Assembly: GCA_021789995.1 (NCBI GenBank)
Contig: JAJYIQ010000001.1
Location: 434,001 to 498,000 of the forward strand
Reading direction: 5' to 3'
Length of the DNA stretch: 64,000 bases
Source of the DNA: a bacterium
Lineage (GTDB): Bacteria; Patescibacteriota; Microgenomatia; UBA1406; GWC2-37-13
A model generated the notes under the pieces. It was not told the DNA's origin. It ran no database searches and saw nothing but the letters and a program-made list of their open reading frames with translations. A program made the position numbers and the translations under genes. Of the stretch, positions 1-8,936 are shown in pieces. Every line of letters starts with the position of its first letter. Within the stretch, counting starts at the first letter, position 1.

Positions 1-892
1 AGATAACGAAATTCCATAAAAACAGGAAAAGAACCGGTTTTTTCAGGATTTTCAAAGTCACTACCAAAAGCGCAATTCCCGCCAACCACAGGTAATACCA
101 CTTCCTTACTCCCATATGTAAATAAAAAAGGGGTAGTTGATATTTCAGTTTTAAATAATCCATGATGCTCGTCCTTTTCCGGATACCGACATTAATGAAG
201 TGCTGCTGGATAAAATAAATATTATTTTTATCATTAATGTAATACCACGGAAGAACAATCGCCAGTAGAACAGCAATCCCCAATATTGTCAATAAAATAT
301 TTTTTTTAGATTTGATAAACCATTGCCAATTCCAGAATAAAACGAGAACACCGGCCGACCAGCCGACCAGCGTTTTTGCCAGAATCACTCCGGCAAACGC
401 CGCCATCGTCAAAGGGAACCAGCGAAAATTCCGGCCGGATTTTATCGACAGATAAACGGTAAGAATGTAAAAAAAGACAAATATGGAATCAAGATCGCCG
501 CTTCTCACCCGGATGAGGTACCAGACCGATGTTCCCATGATTAAAGCAGCAACAAAACCGATTACCTTTTTGCCAAAGAGTTCAATAGCAGTTAAATAAA
601 TAAAAACAATCGCCAATATACCATAGATCGCCGACGGTAAGCGGGTCGTAAATTCGCTGATCCCCAATAATTTATAGGTAACCGCCATTGACCAAAACCC
701 CAATGGCGGATGATCAAAATATGGCTGCCCCTTCCACATCATATTCATCCAATCGCCCCGCTGCAGAATCGTCCGGGCAATCACCGCATACCACCCCTCA
801 TCCCAGCTGACCAACGTATTCCAGTCCAAACGAAAGAAAAAAAGAAAACCGAACAGCAGTACCAAAACAAAAAGGAGAATGTGCTTTTTCAT
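1..892 (-). CDS. Membrane glycosyltransferase, PMT/ArnT-like (3' part outside window)
   Basis: Partial: it starts at ATG 892-890 and reads leftward off the window after about 297 codons. The product begins with a Lys-Lys-His signal-anchor helix, followed by a WDEGWY segment. In GT39/ArnT-type integral membrane glycosyltransferases an acidic pair at this position lies in the first periplasmic loop and is catalytic. A DHPPLGFW loop and several hydrophobic helices follow. The family moves sugar from a polyprenyl-phosphate donor on the outer face of the membrane. The start overlaps the stop of the upstream gene (TAATG), so the two are probably translationally coupled. Substrate unknown. Confidence 0.85.
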   Translation of the reverse strand, partial: MKKHILLFVLVLLFGFLFFFRLDWNTLVSWDEGWYAVIARTILQRGDWMNMMWKGQPYFDHPPLGFWSMAVTYKLLGISEFTTRLPSAIYGILAIVFIYLTAIELFGKKVIGFVAALIMGTSVWYLIRVRSGDLDSIFVFFYILTVYLSIKSGRNFRWFPLTMAAFAGVILAKTLVGWSAGVLVLFWNWQWFIKSKKNILLTILGIAVLLAIVLPWYYINDKNNIYFIQQHFINVGIRKRTSIMDYLKLKYQLPLFYLHMGVRKWYYLWLAGIALLVVTLKILKKPVLFLFLWNFVI

Positions 893-2421
893 TAACGGAA
901 TATTAACGTATGAATTAGCGTATCATCGGATTTATTCGCCACTTCCGCGGGAGTCAGGGTGTACTTTTCTATCCGGAAGTTCGACCCGGGGAAAGTAAAC
1001 ACCTTATCCGGTTTTTTATCGATCTTCACCTTTTCTTTTTTCCACCAGCCGTCGTCGATCGTTGGATTATTGCTGGGAGCAATCATAAGATAAGTCGTTG
1101 CCATTTTGACGTATGGAAAAGATTTTTTATTCTTATATTGCGTCTGGGTATAATGCATTGCATACTGCGGCGGATAGCCATATTGATCGGCGGTAAAAAC
1201 ATAATAACCGAATTCCGAAGGGGCATCAGCAAATATTAATTTTGCGGCATTATAATTAAACAGCCATGAACTGCCGTCATGGCCAAAATAACCGACCGGT
1301 TTAAAATTATTTTTATACTGTACATTCAGGCCGAATATGACAAAAACCAGGAAAATAATAATGAATAATTTTTTATCGATCACCTCATAAAATGAAGTGA
1401 AGAATAACGCCACCAAAGCAAGGAACGGCCAGTAATAATATCCCCACATTTGCCCTTTGTAAAGGACGGTCATCAGCCAGTAGCCGACGTACAGGTAAAG
1501 AAGCAACAGATAAAAACTCCTTTTGTCGCGGTATTTTTTTTCGGTAAAAACTTTATAAAGGCCGTAAACCATAATTACGCCAAAAATTAAAAGCAGCCAT
1601 TGATTGTCCTGGGTGACAAATCCCGGCCCGTCATGAATAATCGAATGAATCCGGCTGTTTAATATATCACTAAATGGTTTGTCAACTTTGCCGCTGTTTT
1701 CCTTACCTGTCAGATAATTGATAACCGAATGTGTCTGCAAAAACTGATGTTTAAGATCGAAAAGAATAAACGTCGACAACGGAATGAGCAAAATCAAAAA
1801 GGCGGCGATATGGGAATATTTTTTGTTTTTGATGATAAAAAATAAAAGTACCGGTAGAAGCAGGACCAGAATGGGGACGCCGAAAGCCATTTGGAATTGG
1901 ATGGCCAACCCAAGGCTGAAAAGTCCCAGCAACAAATCTTTTTTCTTTTTTTTCTGGATATAGCGATACAAGAAATAAATAAAAATCGGCGCCATAAATA
2001 CCGCTCCGAAGGGATTGAAAAAACCGGGGACGGAAAAAGCGGTGGCAATCGCTGTCAATGCCGCCGCCAACAGACCGACTTCCTGACTAAAAATCAGCTT
2101 TCCAACTTTATAAATGATAAAAATATCGACGACATATAAAACAACCCAGAACCAGCCGACCACCGCCGGATTGCCGTTGCCGAGAATGAATGCCGGTACA
2201 TTGATATATGTCCATAATGGGCCGTGGAAAACGCCGGGAATGCCGCCGGAGCGGGGGCCGATAAGCGTAATCGGTTTGTTGCGGACGACGTCTTCTATCA
2301 GGAGAAAATCACGGGCGATATCGGTATGGAAAACAATGTCTTTATGGATGGCAAACCAGGAAGCGAAAAAAGTGCTGATAACAATAATTATTAACGCGAG
2401 CAGTTTTATTATCTTGGACAT
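892..2421 (-). CDS. Membrane glycosyltransferase, PMT/ArnT-like
   Basis: A 509-residue multi-pass membrane protein with an N-terminal helix (about residues 5-25), an acidic HTDIARD loop near residue 35 in the position of the catalytic loop of GT39-type enzymes, and about ten further hydrophobic helices. The C-terminal soluble part (from about residue 385) is tyrosine-rich. It is likely to transfer a sugar from a lipid-phosphate donor to envelope glycans or proteins. It is co-transcribed with the glycosyltransferase downstream on the same strand (TAATG junction) and divergent from the GT2 gene at 2450. Only the family is supported, not the substrate. Confidence 0.8.
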   Translation of the reverse strand: MSKIIKLLALIIIVISTFFASWFAIHKDIVFHTDIARDFLLIEDVVRNKPITLIGPRSGGIPGVFHGPLWTYINVPAFILGNGNPAVVGWFWVVLYVVDIFIIYKVGKLIFSQEVGLLAAALTAIATAFSVPGFFNPFGAVFMAPIFIYFLYRYIQKKKKKDLLLGLFSLGLAIQFQMAFGVPILVLLLPVLLFFIIKNKKYSHIAAFLILLIPLSTFILFDLKHQFLQTHSVINYLTGKENSGKVDKPFSDILNSRIHSIIHDGPGFVTQDNQWLLLIFGVIMVYGLYKVFTEKKYRDKRSFYLLLLYLYVGYWLMTVLYKGQMWGYYYWPFLALVALFFTSFYEVIDKKLFIIIFLVFVIFGLNVQYKNNFKPVGYFGHDGSSWLFNYNAAKLIFADAPSEFGYYVFTADQYGYPPQYAMHYTQTQYKNKKSFPYVKMATTYLMIAPSNNPTIDDGWWKKEKVKIDKKPDKVFTFPGSNFRIEKYTLTPAEVANKSDDTLIHTLIFR

Positions 2422-2449
2422 ATTGTTAAAATATTATTAACATTATACT

Positions 2450-3223
2450 ATGAAAGATAGAATTTCCATCATAATTTATACCGCTGACGAGGAACATAAT
2501 ATCAGGGACTGTATCGCTTCCGCCAGATTACTAACCGATTCAATTATCGTCATCGACTCCGAGAGTACGGATAAAACGGTGGAGATTGCCAAAAAAGAAA
2601 AAGTGCCGGTCTACACTTTCCCCCGCCGTGCTTATGTCGAACCGGCCCGGGGGTTTGGTATCGAAAAAGCCATAACGGAATGGGTATTCATTCTCGATGC
2701 CGATGAAAGAATAACCCCCGAACTAGCTGAAGAAATCAAACCGTTTTTAACCTACGAGGTTAAAAACGGGGCACCAACTCACTACAAAATCTCCCGTAAA
2801 AACATTTTTGAAAACAAATGGCTGCGCCACGGCGGCTGGTGGCCGGATTACCAGACAAGACTGATAAATAAAAAATATTTCCAAAAATGGCCGACAGCTA
2901 TCCATTCGACGCCGGTCATCGATGGACAAACCGGCTATCTTCAGCAACCACTGCTCCATTATTTCCACGGCGATTTAAGCAAAATGGTGGAAAAAACCGT
3001 TATTTTTGAAGATATCGAGTCGGAATTGCTCTTTAAGGCTAATAAAAACGTCACTACCGCTACTTTCTTCCGGAAATTTCTGGCCGAGCTTTACCGCCGC
3101 CTGATCGGACATCTGGGCTTTTTAGATGGAACAATTGGTATAATAGAGAGTATTTACCAGGCCTTTTCCAAGACTATCACTTATCTTTATTTATATGAAA
3201 AGAAAAACCGCCGCGCTGTATGA
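2450..3223 (+). CDS. GT2 glycosyltransferase, WaaE/KdtX-like
   Basis: 257 residues forming one GT-A domain. The N-terminus has the ISIIIYTADEEHNI nucleotide-binding strand, an IDSESTDKT segment, and a DADER motif around residue 83 that supplies the metal-binding acidic residues. The YVEPARGFGI and PTAIHSTP segments resemble the WaaE/KdtX-type beta-glucosyltransferases of the GT2 family. It is cytoplasmic or membrane-associated. It overlaps the next gene by 29 nt, so the group at 2450-6851 reads as an operon. A TATACT box abuts the ATG, so the exact promoter is unclear. Confidence 0.85.
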   Translation: MKDRISIIIYTADEEHNIRDCIASARLLTDSIIVIDSESTDKTVEIAKKEKVPVYTFPRRAYVEPARGFGIEKAITEWVFILDADERITPELAEEIKPFLTYEVKNGAPTHYKISRKNIFENKWLRHGGWWPDYQTRLINKKYFQKWPTAIHSTPVIDGQTGYLQQPLLHYFHGDLSKMVEKTVIFEDIESELLFKANKNVTTATFFRKFLAELYRRLIGHLGFLDGTIGIIESIYQAFSKTITYLYLYEKKNRRAV

Positions 3224-4304
3224 TCCCTACCTCGACACGATCGGCGGTGGCGAAAAACATATCCTGCAGATTCTCCAGGTCCTTGCCGATGACGGTTATG
3301 AAATAAATATTTTCTGGGATAAAAATATTACCGCCCAACTGTTCAAAAAGTTCTCACTTCAATTATTTAAAAAATTAAAGTATTTGCCGTATATTTTCCG
3401 GGATAACGGCGCTTTTCATTCTTTTAAAACTTTTGAAACCTTAAAACATTTCGACTATTTTTTTTATGTGACTGACGGCAGTTATTTTTTCTCGGGCGCC
3501 AAAAAAAATTTTGTCTTCTGCATGGTCCCCCGGAAAAATCTTTACCCGAACAATATCATCGATAAACTGAAAACATGGAACTACCGGTTTATCAGCAACT
3601 CACGGTACACCCAAAAGTGGCTGGGAAAATGGGGTATCAAAAGCGATTATATCTATCCGTATATTAATAACGAATTGATTGATGACCCCAGTCCGAATAA
3701 AGAAAAAATCATTTTGTCGGTTGGCCGTTTTTTTCCTCAGCTGCATTCCAAACAACACGAAAAAATCATTGCGGTCTTTAATAAAATGCAGCGATCGCAT
3801 CAAAATTTTAAAGACTACAAACTTATATTGGCCGGTGGTTTAAAAGATGAAGATAAAGATTATTTTCGGCAAATCAAAAATCTCACTCAAAAAAATCCTT
3901 CAATAATTTTGAAGCCGGATATTTCACTTGATGAACTTTATGAACTTTACAAACTGGCGACTTTTTTTTGGCACTTTACCGGCTACGGCGTCGACGAAAA
4001 GGCTCATCCGGAATTGGTCGAACATCTCGGAATCACTCCTCTTGAAGCGATGGCGGCGGGAGCAATTACTTTTTGCTATAATGCCGGCGGGCCGAAGGAG
4101 ATCGTCACCGACGGCCAAAACGGATATTTGTTTAACAACGAAAACGAACTGCAAACCAAAATGATGGCAGTATTAGAAGACCAAAACAAACAGAAAACGA
4201 TCAGAGATAATGCCAACAATTTTATCCGACAGAATTTTTCTTATGAGGTTTTTAAACAGAGAGTTAATGAGTTAATATTATGTCATGCTGGAACGAAGCG
4301 ATAG
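3195..4304 (+). CDS. GT4 glycosyltransferase
   Basis: 369 residues in a GT-B fold. An N-terminal GGGEKH donor/acceptor loop is followed by a central ILSVGRFFPQLHSK segment that opens the nucleotide-sugar domain. A C-terminal GITPLEAMAAGAITFCYNAGGPKEIV stretch carries the conserved glutamate region of GT4 enzymes. The start lies 29 nt inside the previous gene. The last seven codons and the TAG stop come from a palindromic repeat element (4281-4346), so the natural C-terminus has probably been replaced. Confidence 0.87.
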   Translation: MKRKTAALYDPYLDTIGGGEKHILQILQVLADDGYEINIFWDKNITAQLFKKFSLQLFKKLKYLPYIFRDNGAFHSFKTFETLKHFDYFFYVTDGSYFFSGAKKNFVFCMVPRKNLYPNNIIDKLKTWNYRFISNSRYTQKWLGKWGIKSDYIYPYINNELIDDPSPNKEKIILSVGRFFPQLHSKQHEKIIAVFNKMQRSHQNFKDYKLILAGGLKDEDKDYFRQIKNLTQKNPSIILKPDISLDELYELYKLATFFWHFTGYGVDEKAHPELVEHLGITPLEAMAAGAITFCYNAGGPKEIVTDGQNGYLFNNENELQTKMMAVLEDQNKQKTIRDNANNFIRQNFSYEVFKQRVNELILCHAGTKR

Positions 4305-4346
4305 CATCTTGTTTGATCCTATCGGCACAACGGCTTCAGAATGACA
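4281..4346. repeat. Palindromic repeat element, TGTCATTCTGA-type, at GT4 3' end
   Basis: It begins TGTCATGCTGGAACG and ends TTCAGAATGACA, the reverse complement of TGTCATTCTGAA. The centre holds a stem GATAGCATC / GATCCTATC (one mismatch) with a 6-nt loop. The element supplies the stop codon of the GT4 gene and its first base completes an ATG that opens a misleading extension of the next ORF. Similar elements are at 35226, 57727 and 60544. Confidence 0.75.
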
Positions 4347-4357
4347 ATTATCATTTT

Positions 4358-5242
4358 ATGATATCGGTAATTATTCCCGTTTATAAAAACAAACCCCTCT
4401 TCCTGAAAAATTTACAGCATAATCTGCAGTTTCTTAAAGACGAAGAAATCATTGTCGTCAATGATAACCCGGGAACAAGTTTGAAAAATGATCTGACACC
4501 ATACAAAAACGTTGCCCTGATTGAAAACAAAAAAAATTACGGTTTTGGCAAAAGTATCAATATCGGAATCCGGGTAGCCAAAAACCGATTGGTGATGCTC
4601 CTTAACAGCGACGTGCTTTTACAGGACAATGAATATGGGCTGGCCGTTGATAATCTGGAAAAGGACCGGTCGCTTTTTGCCGTCGGCTTTGCCCAGAAGG
4701 AAACCGATGGCCGGGTAGTCGGCCGGAATAAATTTTTCTGGAAAAACGGTCTGTTTTTTCATCTAGGCAAGGATAGCATCGAGGATGGCCGCAACGGCTG
4801 GGCGGAAGGCGGTAGCTGCCTCCTCGACCGCGATAAATACCTGTCCTTGTCCGGTTTTGACCCGCTATATGCGCCTTTTTATTGGGAAGATATCGACTTA
4901 AGCTACCGCGCTTGGAAATCCGGCTATAAAGTCATATTTAACCCGAAAATCGTCGTCGAGCACCATCATGAAACAACGATCGGCAAATATTTTCCGGGAA
5001 AATTCATCCGGACAATCGCTTTCCGCAACCAGTTTCTATTCATCTGGAAAAATATCACTGATCCCGGATTGGTGATAAACCATTTTCTTTTTTTGCCATT
5101 TAATATCGTATACTATTCTTTTAAGAAAGAATGGTGTTTTATCGCCGGCTTGATTTGGGCTATACAGAGAATCGGGATGATCAAAAAACAACCGTATAAA
5201 ATTGACGATAAAACGATCATTAATTTATTTTCCCATGAGTAA
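4358..5242 (+). CDS. GT2 glycosyltransferase, rhamnosyltransferase-like
   Basis: The reading frame is open from 4280, but the first 26 codons lie in a repeat element. The GT2 domain starts exactly at ATG 4358 with MISVIIPVYKN, so that start is chosen (294 residues). Other marks are a LLNSDVLL motif (the metal-binding DXD-type site), a WAEGGSCLLDR acceptor loop and FYWEDIDLSYRAW, the conserved ED motif of WbbL-like rhamnosyltransferases. A hydrophobic helix near the C-terminus may anchor it to the membrane. It overlaps the following gene by 8 nt. Confidence 0.85.
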   Translation: MISVIIPVYKNKPLFLKNLQHNLQFLKDEEIIVVNDNPGTSLKNDLTPYKNVALIENKKNYGFGKSINIGIRVAKNRLVMLLNSDVLLQDNEYGLAVDNLEKDRSLFAVGFAQKETDGRVVGRNKFFWKNGLFFHLGKDSIEDGRNGWAEGGSCLLDRDKYLSLSGFDPLYAPFYWEDIDLSYRAWKSGYKVIFNPKIVVEHHHETTIGKYFPGKFIRTIAFRNQFLFIWKNITDPGLVINHFLFLPFNIVYYSFKKEWCFIAGLIWAIQRIGMIKKQPYKIDDKTIINLFSHE

Positions 5243-6851
5243 AAAAATAATTTTTGCCTGTCTGGCCGCTTTCATGCTCATAAGTTTAGCTCTTCATCTG
5301 ATCGGCGTCAATAAAATTCCGCCTTGCCTCAATGCCGACGAAGCCGCATATGGCTATAACAGTTACTCTTTGCTTAAAACCGGCCGTGATGAATACGGCG
5401 CATTTTTGCCCCTCCGGCTGAAATCGTTTGACGATTTTAAACTGCCGATTTATTCCTACCTATCAATTCCTTTTATTGCCATTTTCGGCCTGACGGCTTT
5501 TGGCACCCGCTTCCTCAATATCGTCATCGGCGTCGCGTTTGTTCCCCTGATTTACCTGCTTATAAAAGAATTATTTAACAAAGAAAAAATCGCCCTGATC
5601 GGGGCATTTCTCGTTAGCGTTTCCACCTGGATCCATATCATGTCCCGCCAGGCCCAGGAAGGTGTTATTTGCGCCTTTTTTATTTTGGCAGCGACTTTAT
5701 TCCTGGTCAAATTCGTCAAAACAAACAAAACTTCGTTTTTTCTGCTAACTAATTTATGCATCCTGCTATCGACATTTGCCTATCATTTCGGCCGCATCTT
5801 TTTAGCTTTTTTCATTTTTTACCAGATCGTTTATTTCTGGCGTCGGCGGCAAAAACTGAGCGGCCGGAAATTGACACTAATTATCATCACCTTTGTCGCT
5901 ATTATAGCCATCCCGCTTATCATTGATTACCACTACAGCGTTAACCGCGTCGCCAACCTCGCTTTTTATAATAATGCCGGCTTGCGCCTGCGGCTGCAGG
6001 AATACCTGACCGAACATAATTTACCGCTTCTTCATAATTATCTGACGGAGAGTATTCGCGACGTCACCAACCGTTACATGGAACAGCTGTCGCCGGAATT
6101 TTTTCTTGTCTGGGGCGACAAAACCTGGCGCTTCGGTTATTATAATCTGGGCGTCATTACGCTGGTTGAGTATCTGTTTATTTTTATCGGCCTCTATTAT
6201 CTTTTCAAAAATAAGGCACCGTTCCGGTTTTTAATTATTTATTTGTTCCTGGTTGCACCACTTGGCAATGCCCTCACCTGGCAGGAATATTCGCTTATCC
6301 GCACTTATTTTATGATTTTCCCGATCACCGTTATCGTCGCCTACGGCCTTTTTCATTTTTTTGACAATATCAAAGACCGGCGTTTGTTATTAGTATTGTT
6401 TTTGCTGGTCGCCGGTTCATACACTTTCAGTCTGGTTAACAACTGGGATATCTATCTCTTCCATTATCCCAAACGGATCGAAGTCATCCGCGCCTGGCAG
6501 TGCGGCTATAAGGAACTGGTCGATTATACCAAGCAAAATTACAATAAATTCAATCATTTTGTCATCACCGATAAAGATGGCCAACCCTACATTTTCTTCC
6601 TGTTTTACATGAAATACGATCCGGCCAAGTACCAGAAGCAGGCGAAAATTTCCGCCCCCGACGAATACGGATTCGGGCAAATCAGCCATTTCGACAAATT
6701 CGATTTTAAATTTAAATATGATCCGGTAGCCCGCCATACGGTTTACGTCGGCTACCCCGATGATTTCAATGGTTTAAATATTCCGGAAAGCAAAATCAAG
6801 AAAATCCAAATCCGCTCGGAACAGATATTCTGGATATATGAAGTAAACTGA
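5235..6851 (+). CDS. Membrane glycosyltransferase, PMT/ArnT-like
   Basis: ATG 5235 is chosen over the upstream TTG at 5202 because the signal-anchor helix MSKKIIFACLAAF begins there and it gives an 8-nt overlap with the preceding stop. The product is about 538 residues with a NADEAAYGYNSY loop (the catalytic acidic pair expected after the first helix of GT39-like enzymes), about ten membrane helices and a soluble C-terminal domain. It is the last gene of the plus-strand polysaccharide operon and converges on the CAAX protease gene with only 3 nt between the stops. Confidence 0.85.
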   Translation: MSKKIIFACLAAFMLISLALHLIGVNKIPPCLNADEAAYGYNSYSLLKTGRDEYGAFLPLRLKSFDDFKLPIYSYLSIPFIAIFGLTAFGTRFLNIVIGVAFVPLIYLLIKELFNKEKIALIGAFLVSVSTWIHIMSRQAQEGVICAFFILAATLFLVKFVKTNKTSFFLLTNLCILLSTFAYHFGRIFLAFFIFYQIVYFWRRRQKLSGRKLTLIIITFVAIIAIPLIIDYHYSVNRVANLAFYNNAGLRLRLQEYLTEHNLPLLHNYLTESIRDVTNRYMEQLSPEFFLVWGDKTWRFGYYNLGVITLVEYLFIFIGLYYLFKNKAPFRFLIIYLFLVAPLGNALTWQEYSLIRTYFMIFPITVIVAYGLFHFFDNIKDRRLLLVLFLLVAGSYTFSLVNNWDIYLFHYPKRIEVIRAWQCGYKELVDYTKQNYNKFNHFVITDKDGQPYIFFLFYMKYDPAKYQKQAKISAPDEYGFGQISHFDKFDFKFKYDPVARHTVYVGYPDDFNGLNIPESKIKKIQIRSEQIFWIYEVN

Positions 6852-6854
6852 AAA

Positions 6855-7511
6855 TTACACGAAAAGGGTAAGCGCAATGATGTAAAACATATGAATGAAG
6901 ATCGGCAAGACAAGACTTTTTCTTTCAAGAAAAATAAACGAATTAACCAGACTTAAAACGATATCGGTCGCCATAAAAAGTAATAACAAATTACCGGTTA
7001 ATCCGGCGGTCGTCATCAATATTGGCACGTGCAGAAAGAAAAAAAGAATACTGGCAAAAAAAGAGGAAGTGTAAATATTTTTTGATTCTTCATATAACTT
7101 TTTCAGGATAAATCCCCGCGACAGGATTTCCTCGGAAATGCTGGTCGCCAAAGCCGTCGCAGCGACAAGAGCAATACTTCCAAAAGCCAGTGACTGGCTG
7201 CCGGTCACCGGTTTTCCCGCCTTTAATAAATTGGCAAGAACAATTGATCCGATAAATACCAATCCGATTACTATTCCATAAAGAAAATCCGGCAACACCA
7301 TTTTCCACTTTATATCCAGATCGTCAAAAAAGTTTTTCTTGTCTATGAATTTTATGTAATAATAAACCGGCAGAATAAAAACCAGCGGTTTGGCGATAAA
7401 CTCGTCAAACCATTCGGGCAGATGAAAATTAGCGCGGTATACACTCCAAACAATCAAGATCAACGCCCAAAGATTTAGCGCTTTTTGCGTCGGCGTACTA
7501 TTTTGTTTCAT
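6855..7511 (-). CDS. CPBP-family intramembrane metalloprotease (CAAX/Abi type)
   Basis: 218 residues with about six membrane helices. It shows the family's conserved motifs in order: SEEILSRGF (EExxxR, residues about 124-132), FFLHVPI (FxxxH), and a late VNSFIF helix in place of the usual HxxxN/B region. Members are membrane-embedded glutamate-type or metal-dependent proteases, used elsewhere for prenyl-protein processing, bacteriocin immunity or protein turnover. The substrate cannot be read from context. It is followed on the same strand side by the XRE regulator. Confidence 0.85.
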   Translation of the reverse strand: MKQNSTPTQKALNLWALILIVWSVYRANFHLPEWFDEFIAKPLVFILPVYYYIKFIDKKNFFDDLDIKWKMVLPDFLYGIVIGLVFIGSIVLANLLKAGKPVTGSQSLAFGSIALVAATALATSISEEILSRGFILKKLYEESKNIYTSSFFASILFFFLHVPILMTTAGLTGNLLLLFMATDIVLSLVNSFIFLERKSLVLPIFIHMFYIIALTLFV

Positions 7512-7556
7512 CTATAAAAACTTTACAGGTTTTACCGATATTTTTCAATGTCAACA

Positions 7557-7775
7557 TTATATTTCCTTAAACAGGGAAAAAAGTTTTATACTTAAAACTT
7601 TGGAGATTTTACTTAATATTTTAAGCGAAGGATTCGCTTTTCCTGCCTCGATTCGGGCCAAATAAGTCCGATCCATTTCCGATATCATCGCCACTCGTTC
7701 TTGAGACATCCTTTTTCTTTCCCGTTCAATTGCCAACCGTTTACCGATTTTCTTGTAGATAAAATTTCCCCTCAT
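7557..7775 (-). CDS. XRE-family helix-turn-helix regulator
   Basis: 72 residues, a single Cro/C1-type domain: KRLAIERERKRMSQERVAMIS forms helices 1-2 and MDRTYLARIEAGKANPS is the recognition helix and following turn typical of the family. There is no extra ligand or oligomerisation domain. It lies 45 bp upstream of the membrane protease on the same strand, so it may regulate that gene, though the sequence does not prove this. Confidence 0.9.
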   Translation of the reverse strand: MRGNFIYKKIGKRLAIERERKRMSQERVAMISEMDRTYLARIEAGKANPSLKILSKISKVLSIKLFSLFKEI

Positions 7776-7835
7776 ACTAAAAATTAAAATATTTCGGAAG
7801 TATTGTCAATAGGATTTTGTCATATATATGACGTT

Positions 7836-8927
7836 CTATTCAAGGAAGTCCTTGAGCTTGCGGGCGCGGGTCGGATGCTTTAGTTTACGAATCGCTTTGG
7901 CTTCGATCTGGCGGATTCTTTCGCGGGTAACGCGAAATTCCCGGCCTACCTCTTCCAGTGTTTTGGGTTTGCCATCCTCCAGGCCGAAGCGCATCGCTAA
8001 CACCTTTTTCTCCCGCGGCGATAAAGTATCCAACACTTTATTGAGCGCATCTTTTAGAAGTTCACGCGAAACTTTATCATAAAGAGTAGGCTGGTTGATG
8101 TCGGCGACAAACTGTTCGAGCGTCGCCTCTTTATCGTCGCCAACCGGCGTCGATAATGATTTCGGCTGCTGGGAAATCTTCATCAGGTTTTCGATCTCGT
8201 CGGTCGTCATCTGCATTTCTTTAGCGATTTCTTTGACGGTCGGTTCGCGGCCGAGTTTCTGGATCAAACGCCGCTGGGTTTTATAATAACGATTAATATG
8301 ATCAACCATGTGGACCGGTATTCTGATCGTCCGTGACTGGTCGGCGATCGCCCGCGTAATCGCCTGTCTGATCCACCAGGTGGCATAAGTGGAAAATTTA
8401 TAACCACGGCGCCAATCGTATTTTTCCACTCCGCGGATTAAGCCTTTATTACCTTCCTGAATAAGATCAAGGAAGGATAGCCGGCGGCCAAGATATTTTT
8501 TGGCGATGGAAACAACCAGCCGCAGATTAGCTTTGATCAATTTATCTTTTGCCTTCTGGTCATTTTTCTCGTATCTTTTGGCTAAAGCAATTTCTTCGTC
8601 GAAAGTAAGAAGTGGCGTTTTGCCGATTTCTTTTAGGTACATTTTAATCGGATCAAGCGACTCGCCGTGTTTAAGGACCACCAGTTGCTCCAATTCTTTT
8701 TCGATTTCTTCGGCTGATTTTTTGGCATCGGCTTCCTCCCGGGTGGAAATGGTTTCAAAAATATCAATCCCTTTTTTCAGGGCATCGTTAAAAAATTCGT
8801 CGATTTCCTCGATATGTTTCTCCGGCTCCGGATAAACCAGTAAAATATCGTCCTGAACCAAAAAACCGTCTTCTTCACCTTGTCTAATCAATTCTTTGAG
8901 AGATTTGGGTAAACGTTGTTTCATCAT
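7836..8927 (-). CDS. rpoD: Housekeeping RNA polymerase sigma-70 factor
   Basis: 363 residues. A short acidic N-terminal region resembling region 1.1 (about 1-75) is followed by region 1.2 ([11 protein letters not shown]) and region 2 ([38 protein letters not shown], which contacts the -10 element). Region 3 follows, then region 4 with the [22 protein letters not shown] helix-turn-helix for the -35 element. It has no large non-conserved region, as in Gram-positive SigA. It follows dnaG by 9 nt, reproducing the dnaG-rpoD order of the macromolecular synthesis operon. Confidence 0.97.
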   Translation of the reverse strand: MMKQRLPKSLKELIRQGEEDGFLVQDDILLVYPEPEKHIEEIDEFFNDALKKGIDIFETISTREEADAKKSAEEIEKELEQLVVLKHGESLDPIKMYLKEIGKTPLLTFDEEIALAKRYEKNDQKAKDKLIKANLRLVVSIAKKYLGRRLSFLDLIQEGNKGLIRGVEKYDWRRGYKFSTYATWWIRQAITRAIADQSRTIRIPVHMVDHINRYYKTQRRLIQKLGREPTVKEIAKEMQMTTDEIENLMKISQQPKSLSTPVGDDKEATLEQFVADINQPTLYDKVSRELLKDALNKVLDTLSPREKKVLAMRFGLEDGKPKTLEEVGREFRVTRERIRQIEAKAIRKLKHPTRARKLKDFLE

Positions 8928-8936
8928 ATGCCAATT

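Noticed and set aside
4280-4357. N-terminal extension of the GT2 protein from ATG 4280
   Set aside because: The ATG and following 26 codons lie in a palindromic repeat. The GT2 domain begins exactly at ATG 4358.
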